DNA of 6,153 nucleotides, taken from JAUVIB01 sp964424545 (GTDB taxonomy: Bacteria; Calditrichota; Calditrichia; Calditrichales; Calditrichaceae). The notes below the pieces were generated by a model. The model saw only the letters and a program-made list of their open reading frames with translations. It was not told the DNA's origin and ran no database searches. The stretch spans positions 1-6,153 of the forward strand of contig CAYRJN010000217.1 of NCBI GenBank assembly GCA_964424545.1, written 5' to 3'. Below, one piece after another: positions 1 through 6,153 of this stretch. How positions within the stretch are numbered: the first letter of the stretch is position 1; every line of letters begins with the position of its first letter. The position numbers were made by a program, and so were the translations under genes.

Positions 1-1582
1 AGGGGTAAAGCGCTACAAAAGCAAGTTGATTGTCGGAATGGTTATTGGCATCGGGAAACACTTTCTTTTCAAGTAGCACATTGCCGAGATACCCGTATTT
101 TGTAATCAGGCGGTCATAGTGTTTTTTGTATTTATCATTTCCGGTAATATACCAGGATACTTTCAGGAAGGAAAGAATTTGCGCCGAATTTAATCCGCTT
201 TCCATATAATGTTCGGGATTGTCGTTTAGATTTTCAGGATTCCAAAACCCCCAAGTTGTTCTTTCGCCATCCCAATCAATAAGTCGATAATTATTATCAA
301 TTAAATAATTCATTATGTCGCTTACCTGTTTTTTGATAAGCGCCGCTTCTTCGGGATCATGCTTGGCAATATGTTCCCAATAGGTATAAAAAGCAAAGAA
401 ATGTCCATCCATTTCATCGCTTGAAGCGTCGCTCTTCCACAATAACCTGCCGTCTGGCGACTCTCTCCATTGCTCGCTCTTTTGCGACCTCTCTTTGATG
501 GAAACCACGCTTCTCGCTATTAGTCCTGGAATACCGGAAACATTCTGAAGCATGATCATGGCATGCATGCTTTTTTTTGCCGATTTGAGATATGCGCTGT
601 CGCCGGTAGTTGCATAGGCTAACGACATAGCTGCAACATGATAAGATGTCCACAACCCGTCATTATCATTATCCGGAATTGTCACCGATGTTGGATTCTC
701 GGCGTCATCCAATACGCACGTCGCAACCAAGCCCATACGCCTGTGCCATTTATTCAGGCGAGCTTCAATAATATCCGCCTTTTCTCTTAGCGTCCTTTCA
801 ACGGCGTCTATTTTACTTATACCTTCCTTGGTTTTAAAAAATACAGGCATACCTTTTTCCGCAATAGCTATATCGGAGATATTGTCATTGATAAGATATC
901 GCTTTCCTGCGCGATAGCGCCATTGTCGTCCATCTTCATACGGTGTATATAGAATGGCGCCTTGCGTAGTTCCTATCCATATCCTATCGTTTTTATCAAT
1001 AGCGAGCGCCGTAATTTCTTCCACAGGCAGCCCGTCCCTGCCTTGGATTGAGGACCATGAACCATCCTGTTTTACCGCATTCAAACCAAGAGGAGTCCCG
1101 ATCCATATAGTACCCTTGCTGTCCATAGCCATATCTGAAATATGGGTTGAAAGCGGTCCGTCGACGCCATAGCAATCTGGTTTTGTCAATTTTTTTGTTG
1201 CCAAGTCATAGAAATATAATCCGCCGGTGGTTGCTATCCATACTTCATCGTCTTTTTTCAGTATGGATGTAACGGCATCACTAACTAATCCGGAATATTT
1301 TGTCCGTTGTATTTCATTTATATTAGATTGAAATAATTTTTTTATTTTTTCTTTCTCATTTTGCGTAAGCGTCGCGCGGATATGCTCCGTAAAGATATCG
1401 TCTTTTACAGGCAAATACTTGCCGGCGTTTGTTTTGTAAATCAAATCATCCTCATAATCCAACGGCGCTATGACATTAGGAAGCTTAAATTTACCATCAA
1501 TACGAATATTTTTAACATCAAAATCTTGCCCTAAAACCGTCGCGCTAATAAAAAGAGTCGTTATGAAAAGTGATTTTATCAT
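1..1582 (-). CDS. Secreted protein with WIGT-type propeller repeats and a C-terminal helical toroid-like domain (3' end outside window)
   Basis: The frame is open from an ATG at 1582 to the left edge, giving 527 residues with no stop, so the C-terminus is missing. Residues 1-18 form a signal peptide: MIK, a hydrophobic stretch, then VLG before Gln19, which points to export. Residues 66-95 are charged and probably helical. Three propeller-type blades follow, seen as WIATTGGLYFYD (115-126), WIGTPLGLNAV (160-170) and WIGTTQGAILYT (202-213), with a degenerate fourth near 247-258. This is the pattern of the two-component-regulator propeller family (Reg_prop). From about 265 the protein is helical, with GLWTSYHVAAMSLAY (309-323), a DASSDEMDGHFFAFYTYWEH segment (385-404) and WGFWNPE (444-450). 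It resembles the (alpha/alpha) toroids of carbohydrate-active proteins. No histidine kinase or membrane helix is visible, so a sensor kinase is unlikely unless one lies past the edge. The exact activity is unknown. The start is supported by a good ribosome binding site. Confidence 0.85.
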   Translation of the reverse strand, partial: MIKSLFITTLFISATVLGQDFDVKNIRIDGKFKLPNVIAPLDYEDDLIYKTNAGKYLPVKDDIFTEHIRATLTQNEKEKIKKLFQSNINEIQRTKYSGLVSDAVTSILKKDDEVWIATTGGLYFYDLATKKLTKPDCYGVDGPLSTHISDMAMDSKGTIWIGTPLGLNAVKQDGSWSSIQGRDGLPVEEITALAIDKNDRIWIGTTQGAILYTPYEDGRQWRYRAGKRYLINDNISDIAIAEKGMPVFFKTKEGISKIDAVERTLREKADIIEARLNKWHRRMGLVATCVLDDAENPTSVTIPDNDNDGLWTSYHVAAMSLAYATTGDSAYLKSAKKSMHAMIMLQNVSGIPGLIARSVVSIKERSQKSEQWRESPDGRLLWKSDASSDEMDGHFFAFYTYWEHIAKHDPEEAALIKKQVSDIMNYLIDNNYRLIDWDGERTTWGFWNPENLNDNPEHYMESGLNSAQILSFLKVSWYITGNDKYKKHYDRLITKYGYLGNVLLEKKVFPDANNHSDNQLAFVALYP

Positions 1583-1735
1583 AATTTGTTTCCCTATTTT
1601 AAAAAGTAAACATCTTAGACAATATGACGCCTTCAATATTTACCCGTTTTCATATCAATTGAATCCAAAAGAATCTACATACGCCATTGAGTATGCTTTT
1701 TCAAATGTATAATCCGCTTTTTTATGATACCATTT
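1583..1735. other. AT-rich intergenic gap, leader of the propeller/toroid gene
   Basis: These 153 bases separate the stop of the glycoside-hydrolase-like gene from the next start. On the minus strand there is a possible -35 (TTGAAA, 1699-1704) and, after 17 bases, a poor -10 (TATGTA, 1676-1681), so any promoter call is weak. A five-base inverted repeat, CATAC/GTATG (1678-1682 and 1691-1695), overlaps that candidate -10, and an eight-base palindrome TCAATTGA lies at 1655-1662. I see no hairpin with a following U-run, so no intrinsic terminator for the upstream gene can be called. Confidence 0.4.
1591..1595 (-). promoter_or_regulatory. Ribosome binding site of the propeller/toroid gene
   Basis: AGGGA on the minus strand lies 8 bases before the ATG at 1582. 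This fixes the start at the codon just before the signal peptide. Confidence 0.7.
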
Positions 1736-2266
1736 TTACGGTTCACATTTGATAAGCCAAACTTCCGCTATCTGTGTTCCGCGGCCGGTGAGTCGTTGCC
1801 AGGAAAGTTCAAGTACCCCATCCTGTGTTGCCGCTTTGGGGATCACAAACTCCAACGGCGTAATTACGGGCGTAGAGCCGTTTCCTTTGCGTTTTATCAC
1901 GGCAGCGGCATCTCCGTATCCTGCCGCATAACGGGCGCCTCGCAGGCTGTGTCCGTAAGCGCCGTGTATTTCGTATTTTCCGTCGGCGATAAGACGCACC
2001 GTCGCATTATAGCGGCCAAGATAAGTAACGCGGACGCGATAATGATAATAGGTATGGGGATCAAGATCGTCATAACGCAAGACGAGGGGAGCGGCGTTGA
2101 GGGCTTCTTCAACATCGAGCCATGAAAGACGGCTGGAATCGTCGGGAGCGGCAAAAGTATGATCCTCTCGCGGCGTTGTGACGCCGGCCGGATCGTTCTG
2201 CAAGGATATGGGTTTAATCAAATGCGGCTGTTTCCATGCGCAACCGAGATCGTCGTAAAAACCGCC
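1736..2266 (-). CDS. C-terminal beta-sandwich part of the frameshifted glycoside-hydrolase-like protein
   Basis: This 176-residue stretch ends at a TAA (1736-1738) and is not an independent gene. Its frame begins GGFYDDLG, which continues directly from WENPGP at the end of the intact frame upstream once one extra base in the G5 run at 2267-2271 is discounted. It has no ATG near its beginning and no ribosome binding site; the first usable start would be a TTG at 2221. The sequence is rich in predicted beta strands, for example LVLRYDDLD, YYHYRVRVTYLGRY, ATVRLIADGKYEIHG, and near the end LELSWQRL and the segment GRGTQIAEVWLIK. That suggests a galactose-binding-like or other jelly-roll domain serving as a carbohydrate-binding or structural module. 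In the restored 859-residue protein it is residues 684-859. If the frameshift is real, this domain is lost from the product. Confidence 0.8.
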   Translation of the reverse strand, partial: GGFYDDLGCAWKQPHLIKPISLQNDPAGVTTPREDHTFAAPDDSSRLSWLDVEEALNAAPLVLRYDDLDPHTYYHYRVRVTYLGRYNATVRLIADGKYEIHGAYGHSLRGARYAAGYGDAAAVIKRKGNGSTPVITPLEFVIPKAATQDGVLELSWQRLTGRGTQIAEVWLIKCEP

Positions 2267-4316
2267 GGGGGCCGGGGTTTTCCCAATTTATTACGCGATT
2301 CAGACGGATCAGTCTCACATCGCCGTCGACCCTACCTTCCGGCATGCTGGCCGTAAAGCGTCCGCTGATAATGGCGTTTAATTCTTTCTTAAGCCATAGT
2401 TTATTATTCAGCGGCGTATCCAGAAAATCCAGAACGGCGCCGCGTTCCGCCCTCAAAGCCTTGTAATTTTCAACGTCCAACTGCGCACCAATACTTTTAA
2501 AAAGTTCGGCGCCCAATTCAACAATGCGTTTCTTTAGTATATCGGTATTGTTATCCTGATCGGATTCCGCTAAAATGCTGCGCGCTTCGTCAATCGCTTT
2601 CTCTACGCCAATTGATTTGGCCTCACGTAACGCCGAATATGCTCTATCCTCAATATCATTTGCTTTAAGCAGCCTCAATCGGGTATACTGGTCATAATAT
2701 GCACGCAATAAACATTCCTGAAAACGCCAATTGGCCAATAAAAGCGAATCCACATTATCTTCCAAGCTTTTCCAGAGAGCAAAAGTTTTTTCTACGCTTT
2801 CATTTTCTGATAAGGGTCCGTTGAAGTTTTCTTCAAGACGATAAAGTCCTTCCCTTACTTTTTCCGCAATATCCCAACCAAAGAAAAATCGGGAATAGTC
2901 AAGTAAAATGTCGTCCAAATCTCGATCGGGCTCCCAACCAAGCGCCGTCCACACGAACTTATTTACATCGTCGCCTACGCCGTCAGAATAGGTTATAAAA
3001 CCGTCGGCATACTCGTCAAATAGGCTGTGAATACGCGCCTGCCATACGGGGCTGGGCGCAAAGGGCTCGCGGCCCAGTGTGCGTGCAAAGGCGCGATCCC
3101 ATGCGGCAACGGGATACTGGCTGCGCACACAATGACCTATATCCGGGTAACGTCGAATCGGATACTGCTCAGGCGTTCTGGCACGCTGTTCATCCAACAA
3201 AATGCGCGACCAGGCGCCGTAAACAACGCCGGTTAACCACTGCGGCCGCCAGCGTTGCAGATACTCGAAAAAACGGTTGTTAAGTTCGGGAGCGAACCCC
3301 TGGTTGGAAACCCAGATACCCAAAGCGGGATGTATCTTTCGTGCTTCTTTGGCAAAACGCCCTGTCCATTCGAACATAAGATCAGGGCGTTTATGAGAAG
3401 AGCCGCCGTCGCCTCCGGTAAGGAAGAGATTATCGAGATGACCGATATTACGAAGCATCGTCAGTTTATTTCGGATAATTCTTTCCGTCTCTTCGTCGGA
3501 TTTCCCGTCTCCGCCAATCGCTTCGTCAAATATCCAAAATTCAAATCCGTAATCGGCGCAAATACGAGACCAGGCTTTTGTCATCTCCCCAAAAGTTACC
3601 TTGGCAAGTGGCCCTCTTTTTTCATCCGGTTTTCCGAAGAATGTCTCAAAAGCGTTGGCTCCGAACACGGCCAATTCACGCATGTATTGCTCGTACATAT
3701 CCGGCGTCCAGGCATCGTAGCAATGCGATAGGGCGCGATAGCCGATCTGGTGTCCCCGAAGCGGATAACGCGGAGCCGTTGCGATCTTGTAGTTTTTGGA
3801 TAATTCGACAAAACCTCTTTTCATCTTCATGTTCAGGAGGAGTTTGCCTGCGGCGTAAAAAACGCCTCGTTCATCTCTCCCTGCAAGCACGACGATTGGA
3901 AATTTATCTTTTGTCACCGCAATGGCAAAGCCTTCCGCCTTTTCGGGAACGTTCATTGCCTTAACAAATTCTTTCAATTGCTCCGGAACTTTGTCAACTT
4001 TGCAAAGGAGAATAACAGGAGTAGCTTTATTATCAAGAGTTTTTGCATTGACCGGGGCTATTAGGGTGCGTTTGGCAATCTCTTCCGTAAGCATGCGCTG
4101 CGTCGTTTTAACAACACTGCTATTGTCTACCGTTACAATAACGGCATGACGCAAATCAATAGTTTTTTCGCTATTTTTATCTATTGCTATTTCGGGGGAC
4201 AAGGCATTTGAACTTCCCATAGCAAATATATTTCTACTGTGCCCCTTTATTACCGAAAAGTTAAACAGACTCGGCAATATAATAACATAAACAATTTTTC
4301 TCATTTTGAATAGCAT
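2214..4316 (-). CDS. Secreted glycoside-hydrolase-like protein with GH20/GH67-type N-terminal domain (frameshifted near the 3' end)
   Basis: The frame as written gives 700 residues; the last 17 are an artefact of the frameshift at 2267-2271, and the restored protein spans 1736-4316 with 859 residues. A hydrophobic signal sequence (about residues 6-24) predicts export. Residues 50-175 resemble the non-catalytic domain that precedes the barrel in GH20, GH67 and GH84 enzymes, with the hallmark VVLAGRDERGVFYAAGKLLL (142-161). A TIM-barrel-like region (about 180-480) follows: YPLRGHQIGYR (184-194), AVFGANAFE (216-224), FWIFDEA (260-266), FLTGGDGG (298-305), IWVSNQGF (334-341) and ITYSDGVGDDVNKFVW (441-456). 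The GGDGG stretch lies where GH20 enzymes carry GGDE, so the catalytic set differs from classical hexosaminidases. Residues 480-660 are helical, then a beta domain follows across the frameshift. Substrate is unknown. A second Met at residue 5 (4304) lacks a ribosome binding site. Confidence 0.85.
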   Translation of the reverse strand: MLFKMRKIVYVIILPSLFNFSVIKGHSRNIFAMGSSNALSPEIAIDKNSEKTIDLRHAVIVTVDNSSVVKTTQRMLTEEIAKRTLIAPVNAKTLDNKATPVILLCKVDKVPEQLKEFVKAMNVPEKAEGFAIAVTKDKFPIVVLAGRDERGVFYAAGKLLLNMKMKRGFVELSKNYKIATAPRYPLRGHQIGYRALSHCYDAWTPDMYEQYMRELAVFGANAFETFFGKPDEKRGPLAKVTFGEMTKAWSRICADYGFEFWIFDEAIGGDGKSDEETERIIRNKLTMLRNIGHLDNLFLTGGDGGSSHKRPDLMFEWTGRFAKEARKIHPALGIWVSNQGFAPELNNRFFEYLQRWRPQWLTGVVYGAWSRILLDEQRARTPEQYPIRRYPDIGHCVRSQYPVAAWDRAFARTLGREPFAPSPVWQARIHSLFDEYADGFITYSDGVGDDVNKFVWTALGWEPDRDLDDILLDYSRFFFGWDIAEKVREGLYRLEENFNGPLSENESVEKTFALWKSLEDNVDSLLLANWRFQECLLRAYYDQYTRLRLLKANDIEDRAYSALREAKSIGVEKAIDEARSILAESDQDNNTDILKKRIVELGAELFKSIGAQLDVENYKALRAERGAVLDFLDTPLNNKLWLKKELNAIISGRFTASMPEGRVDGDVRLIRLNRVINWENPGPRRFLRRSRLRMETAAFD
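2267..2271 (-). other. Single-base frameshift site (C5 run on the coding strand)
   Basis: The coding strand reads GGC CCC C GGC GGT TTT TAC. With four C instead of five it would give Gly-Pro-Gly-Gly-Phe-Tyr and run on through 176 further codons to the TAA at 1736. As written, the frame shifts to 17 unrelated residues (RRFLRRSRLR...) and stops at 2214. The restored length is exact: 2581 bases less one makes 860 codons. A homopolymer of five is a common site of sequencing error and of natural slippage. Confidence 0.85.
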
Positions 4317-4324
4317 ATGTTTGA

Positions 4325-4330
4325 CTCTTT
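4325..4330 (-). promoter_or_regulatory. Probable ribosome binding site of the glycoside-hydrolase-like gene
   Basis: AAAGAG on the minus strand lies 8 bases before the ATG at 4316, the same spacing as in the propeller/toroid gene. It favours this start over the in-frame ATG at 4304, which has no purine-rich site at a suitable distance. The match to the consensus is moderate. Confidence 0.5.
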
Positions 4331-4400
4331 CGCACGTTTAGTGGGTAAAAATGACGACATTAATACATTTATATTAGATTCTTTGATTTTTCTTTCACGT

Positions 4401-4423
4401 ATTTGATACAATTTCGATCAAAT
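4401..4423. promoter_or_regulatory. Perfect 7-bp inverted repeat, possible operator
   Basis: ATTTGAT (4401-4407) and ATCAAAT (4417-4423) are exact reverse complements separated by nine bases. The element is 85-107 bases ahead of the glycoside-hydrolase start, just upstream of an AT-rich stretch where a promoter would be expected. The two-fold symmetry, with half-site centres about 16 bases apart, suits a dimeric regulator, but the element is AT-rich and could be chance. No regulator gene is in the window. Confidence 0.3.
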
Positions 4424-4454
4424 GAGCATGGCCTGTCCTTTTCCGGTGCAGCTT

Positions 4455-4473
4455 GCCCACCTGCGGCGTGGGC
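4455..4473. repeat. GC-rich 6-bp hairpin in an AT-rich gap
   Basis: GCCCAC (4455-4460) pairs with GTGGGC (4468-4473) around a seven-base loop. The stem sits inside a GC-rich island that also holds two direct copies of TCCGGT (4442-4447 and 4477-4482) and two of GCTTG (4451-4455 and 4472-4476). It could be a small interspersed repeat or a leader hairpin. No U-run follows on the minus strand. Confidence 0.35.
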
Positions 4474-4547
4474 TTGTCCGGTTTATTTGATAACCTGCAC
4501 TACACCAATTAAGAACTTAGGGATAGGCTAACGAAAATATTTGAAGC

Positions 4548-4592
4548 TTGTCATCTTGATTCCGCAAAGACGGTAGCGGATCGAACTGACAA
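4548..4592. repeat. Long imperfect inverted repeat 3' of the C45 gene
   Basis: The two arms fold into a stem: TTGTCA (4548-4553) pairs with TGACAA (4587-4592). After a two-base internal mismatch, TTGAT (4556-4560) pairs with ATCGA (4580-4584), including one G-T pair. After a one-base bulge, CCGC (4562-4565) pairs with GCGG (4576-4579), leaving a ten-base loop. This makes about 15 pairs in 45 bases, roughly 100 bases past the C45 stop. It lacks a U-tract. The TGTCAT-type ends recall interspersed palindromes found between genes in many environmental bacteria, so a genome-wide repeat family or an RNA-stabilising hairpin is possible. Confidence 0.45.
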
Positions 4593-4691
4593 TTGGGCGA
4601 AGCAAATTTTGAATTAGCCAATTAGAATACTTCATCATAATAAAAATCGACTCTCTATTTAAAGCGCTAAAGAACCTTTCATTTTTTAACA

Positions 4692-6153
4692 TCATTTAAT
4701 CAAATCCAACAGCGCTTTAAGCGAATAATGGGTATAAGGCTCATTACAGGCCGGCGTATGAGCGCCGGCGTTGGCCACCCAAAATTCCAATGACTGCGGA
4801 GCAAATAAGACATCATGCAGATTGCTTTTCATGGCTACCGGTCTGTCCATCAAACGAATCGCTTTTTCGGCGTCAATTTTCCCATAGTTCTTTTTAACCC
4901 GTTTTACAAGCTCTTCGTAACGATCGCCGGCAGACATTAATACGGCATCCTTTACAGGATGAGGCAATTGCTTATGATACTGATTGGGGTGAATGACATC
5001 AAATCGTGTGGGAGATGTAGCCAGCCCGCGGGCATCGGGAATTTTACCGTCGGATATTACATAATAATACTCGCAAGTTCTCGGTGTTGTTTTAAATAAA
5101 TTAACCGCCTCGTCCAAATTATTTGTCGTCTCTAATCCTTCGCGCATTAAAAAGGCCATGGGCATACCGTCCCAATCACCAACGCCGCCGCCGCCCATTT
5201 CACCGAAAGCGACCTGCTTGTCGTTCATACCCGAAACCGAGCCGATAAAACCGGCAAAACCCACATTGGCAAAAGCATTACTGCCTTTCGGATGTAAAAT
5301 ATAGACAACGGCATGATACTGTAATCCGATTCCGACCATATAATCCAAAACTCTACCATGATATAGTTTTCGCTCTACCGTCGCATCATTAAATACAGCG
5401 AAACCGGAACAATGAAATAAGGCCGGAAATACATTGGTCAGATGAATCTCTTCAAGCGGAATACCGGAAGTTTCAGCCAAACCCTCCATCTCGTCTTTAT
5501 ATTTTTGTGGAATGAAGGATTCTAATCGCTTATAAGCCTTTCTCATTTCATCGGCAAACCATACGCCGCGTTCAATGGTATAAGCCCAGCCGACGGTATA
5601 TAAAGTAGCGTCCACCATCTTTCGAACTTCATCTTTTAATAGCGTTCCATGTGCCTCGCCTATCTCTCTGTGCGTTCCGGAAGCGATAAAAACGCGATTA
5701 CCGTTAACATAGGTTAATATTCCTTTACCCCATTTTCGCTCTATGCCGTCGGTTTTCGGCGGCATCATATTCTCAATTAATATTCCTGCGGCTCTCAAAG
5801 CGCCCCGGTAAATCCCTTTATTCAGCTCTTCCCGTTTTACAGATACGGTTTTATCAGGAATAAAATCACTTTCAGGTAAATTCCCACTACTCTGCTTAAT
5901 AGATAATTCCACTTTTATATCATCATAGTTAACAAGATAAGTATCATTATCTTCTCCAACTAAGAGCTCTAAACCTCCGGAGATAGTTTCTTTGGGAAAC
6001 ACTATCGATAAATAATCATGACCATTTTTTTGAATTGCGGCGAAATCACAATGTAAGAAGGCCCAAACGCCAAGTCCTACGCGCTCTCCCCATGTAAGAT
6101 CGACCATTTGGGTAACCTGTGAATGATTATGGATTATCTCTTTCAATAATAAT
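4692..6153 (-). CDS. C45-family Ntn-hydrolase (autoproteolytic acyltransferase/amidohydrolase), 5' end outside window
   Basis: The frame ends at a TGA (4692-4694) and is open to the right edge. The first possible start inside is a TTG at 6146, but the frame continues open beyond it, so the true N-terminus is probably outside; numbers below count from that TTG. Residues 155-185 (SGTHREIGEAHGTLLKDEV) match the family's entry motif. FHCSGFAVF (244-252) contains the likely nucleophile Cys246. In this family the precursor cuts itself before that Cys, leaving the Cys as the N-terminal catalytic residue of the larger subunit. Supporting positions are HGRVLDY (263-269, Arg265 and Asp268), SGMNDKQVAF (305-314, Asn308) and the late motif FWVANAG (455-461). 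The family's best-known member is isopenicillin-N acyltransferase; most bacterial members have unknown amide or acyl substrates. About 150 residues before the core do not match a domain I recognise. Export cannot be judged without the N-terminus. Confidence 0.85.
   Translation of the reverse strand, partial: LLLKEIIHNHSQVTQMVDLTWGERVGLGVWAFLHCDFAAIQKNGHDYLSIVFPKETISGGLELLVGEDNDTYLVNYDDIKVELSIKQSSGNLPESDFIPDKTVSVKREELNKGIYRGALRAAGILIENMMPPKTDGIERKWGKGILTYVNGNRVFIASGTHREIGEAHGTLLKDEVRKMVDATLYTVGWAYTIERGVWFADEMRKAYKRLESFIPQKYKDEMEGLAETSGIPLEEIHLTNVFPALFHCSGFAVFNDATVERKLYHGRVLDYMVGIGLQYHAVVYILHPKGSNAFANVGFAGFIGSVSGMNDKQVAFGEMGGGGVGDWDGMPMAFLMREGLETTNNLDEAVNLFKTTPRTCEYYYVISDGKIPDARGLATSPTRFDVIHPNQYHKQLPHPVKDAVLMSAGDRYEELVKRVKKNYGKIDAEKAIRLMDRPVAMKSNLHDVLFAPQSLEFWVANAGAHTPACNEPYTHYSLKALLDLIK

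Larger units (their letters stand above)
4317..4691. other. Intergenic gap with several inverted repeats, no gene seen
   Basis: These 375 bases lie between the stop of the C45 gene and the start of the glycoside-hydrolase-like gene. I find no convincing coding frame, tRNA or riboswitch. The half nearest the glycoside-hydrolase gene is AT-rich and should contain its promoter. TAATATAAAT on the minus strand, near 4370-4380, could serve as a -10, but no good -35 sits at the right distance. Three inverted repeats (4401-4423, 4455-4473, 4548-4592) are listed separately. None is followed by a U-run on the minus strand, so no standard intrinsic terminator can be called for the C45 gene. Confidence 0.6.

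Noticed and set aside
414..653. 79-codon minus-strand open frame in a different frame from the propeller/toroid gene
   Set aside because: The long signal-peptide-bearing frame covers the same bases with clear domains; this one is basic, compositionally odd and shows no homology signal.
1676..1704. TTGAAA - 17 bases - TATGTA as a promoter for the propeller/toroid gene
   Set aside because: The -35 is good but the -10 matches the consensus in only three of six positions, so it is recorded in the gap entry and not called as a promoter.
1725..1750. Small hairpin around the stop of the glycoside-hydrolase-like gene (ACCGT/ATGGT) as a terminator
   Set aside because: The stem has only five pairs including a wobble and is followed by A-rich, not U-rich, sequence in the transcript.
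1724..2125. 133-codon plus-strand open frame opposite the 3' part of the glycoside-hydrolase-like gene
   Set aside because: It lies wholly antisense to a convincing coding frame, has no family resemblance and no ribosome binding site, and is best explained by the GC-richer composition there.
3255..3731. 158-codon plus-strand open frame inside the glycoside-hydrolase-like gene
   Set aside because: It is antisense to the conserved barrel region and its translation shows no recognisable motif.
4366..4380. 15-base exact repeat CATTTATATTAGATT, also at 1315-1329
   Set aside because: One copy lies inside coding sequence and the other in a gap; both are AT-rich and no flanking similarity extends the match, so chance is the simplest explanation.
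4660..4671. AAAGCGCTAAAG near-palindrome, possible LacI-type operator
   Set aside because: It sits just after the C45 stop and more than 300 bases from the next start, and similar AAAGCGCT strings occur in coding sequence, so there is no support for an operator role.

Overview
The window holds three genes, all on the minus strand, so they are read from the right edge to the left. In reading order they are: a C45-type Ntn-hydrolase (4692 to the right edge, 5' end outside the window); an 859-residue glycoside-hydrolase-like secreted protein (4316 to 1736) whose frame is broken by one extra base near 2267-2271; and a secreted protein with WIGT-type propeller repeats followed by a helical toroid-like domain (1582 to the left edge, 3' end outside the window). 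The two gaps, 4317-4691 and 1583-1735, contain no gene I can support. I see no RNA gene, CRISPR array, transposase or attachment site.

The protein style suggests an uncultured or environmental bacterium of the Planctomycetes-Verrucomicrobia-Lentisphaerae type or a neighbouring candidate phylum. The clues are secreted proteins of unassigned function, a GH20/GH67-like N-terminal domain followed by an atypical barrel, a WENPGP-GGFYDDLG junction, and short two-component-regulator-type propeller repeats in a non-kinase protein. This assignment comes from remembered family resemblance and is weak. Base composition is mixed: the middle and 3' parts of the central gene look GC-richer, while the intergenic gaps are AT-rich.

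How the genes might work together is inference. Both proteins whose N-termini are visible begin with a secretion signal. A glycoside-hydrolase-like protein, a protein with an (alpha/alpha)-toroid-like domain and an amide- or acyl-cleaving Ntn hydrolase would suit the dismantling of an acylated or peptide-linked glycan outside the cytoplasm. The gaps of 375 and 153 bases argue against one tight operon, so a shared pathway is only a hypothesis.

The firmest unusual observation is the frameshift. Removing one G from the G5 run at 2267-2271 joins two open frames into one continuous protein with the expected domain order. This is either a sequencing or assembly error or a recent inactivating mutation. 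The 4317-4691 gap carries three inverted repeats of unknown role.
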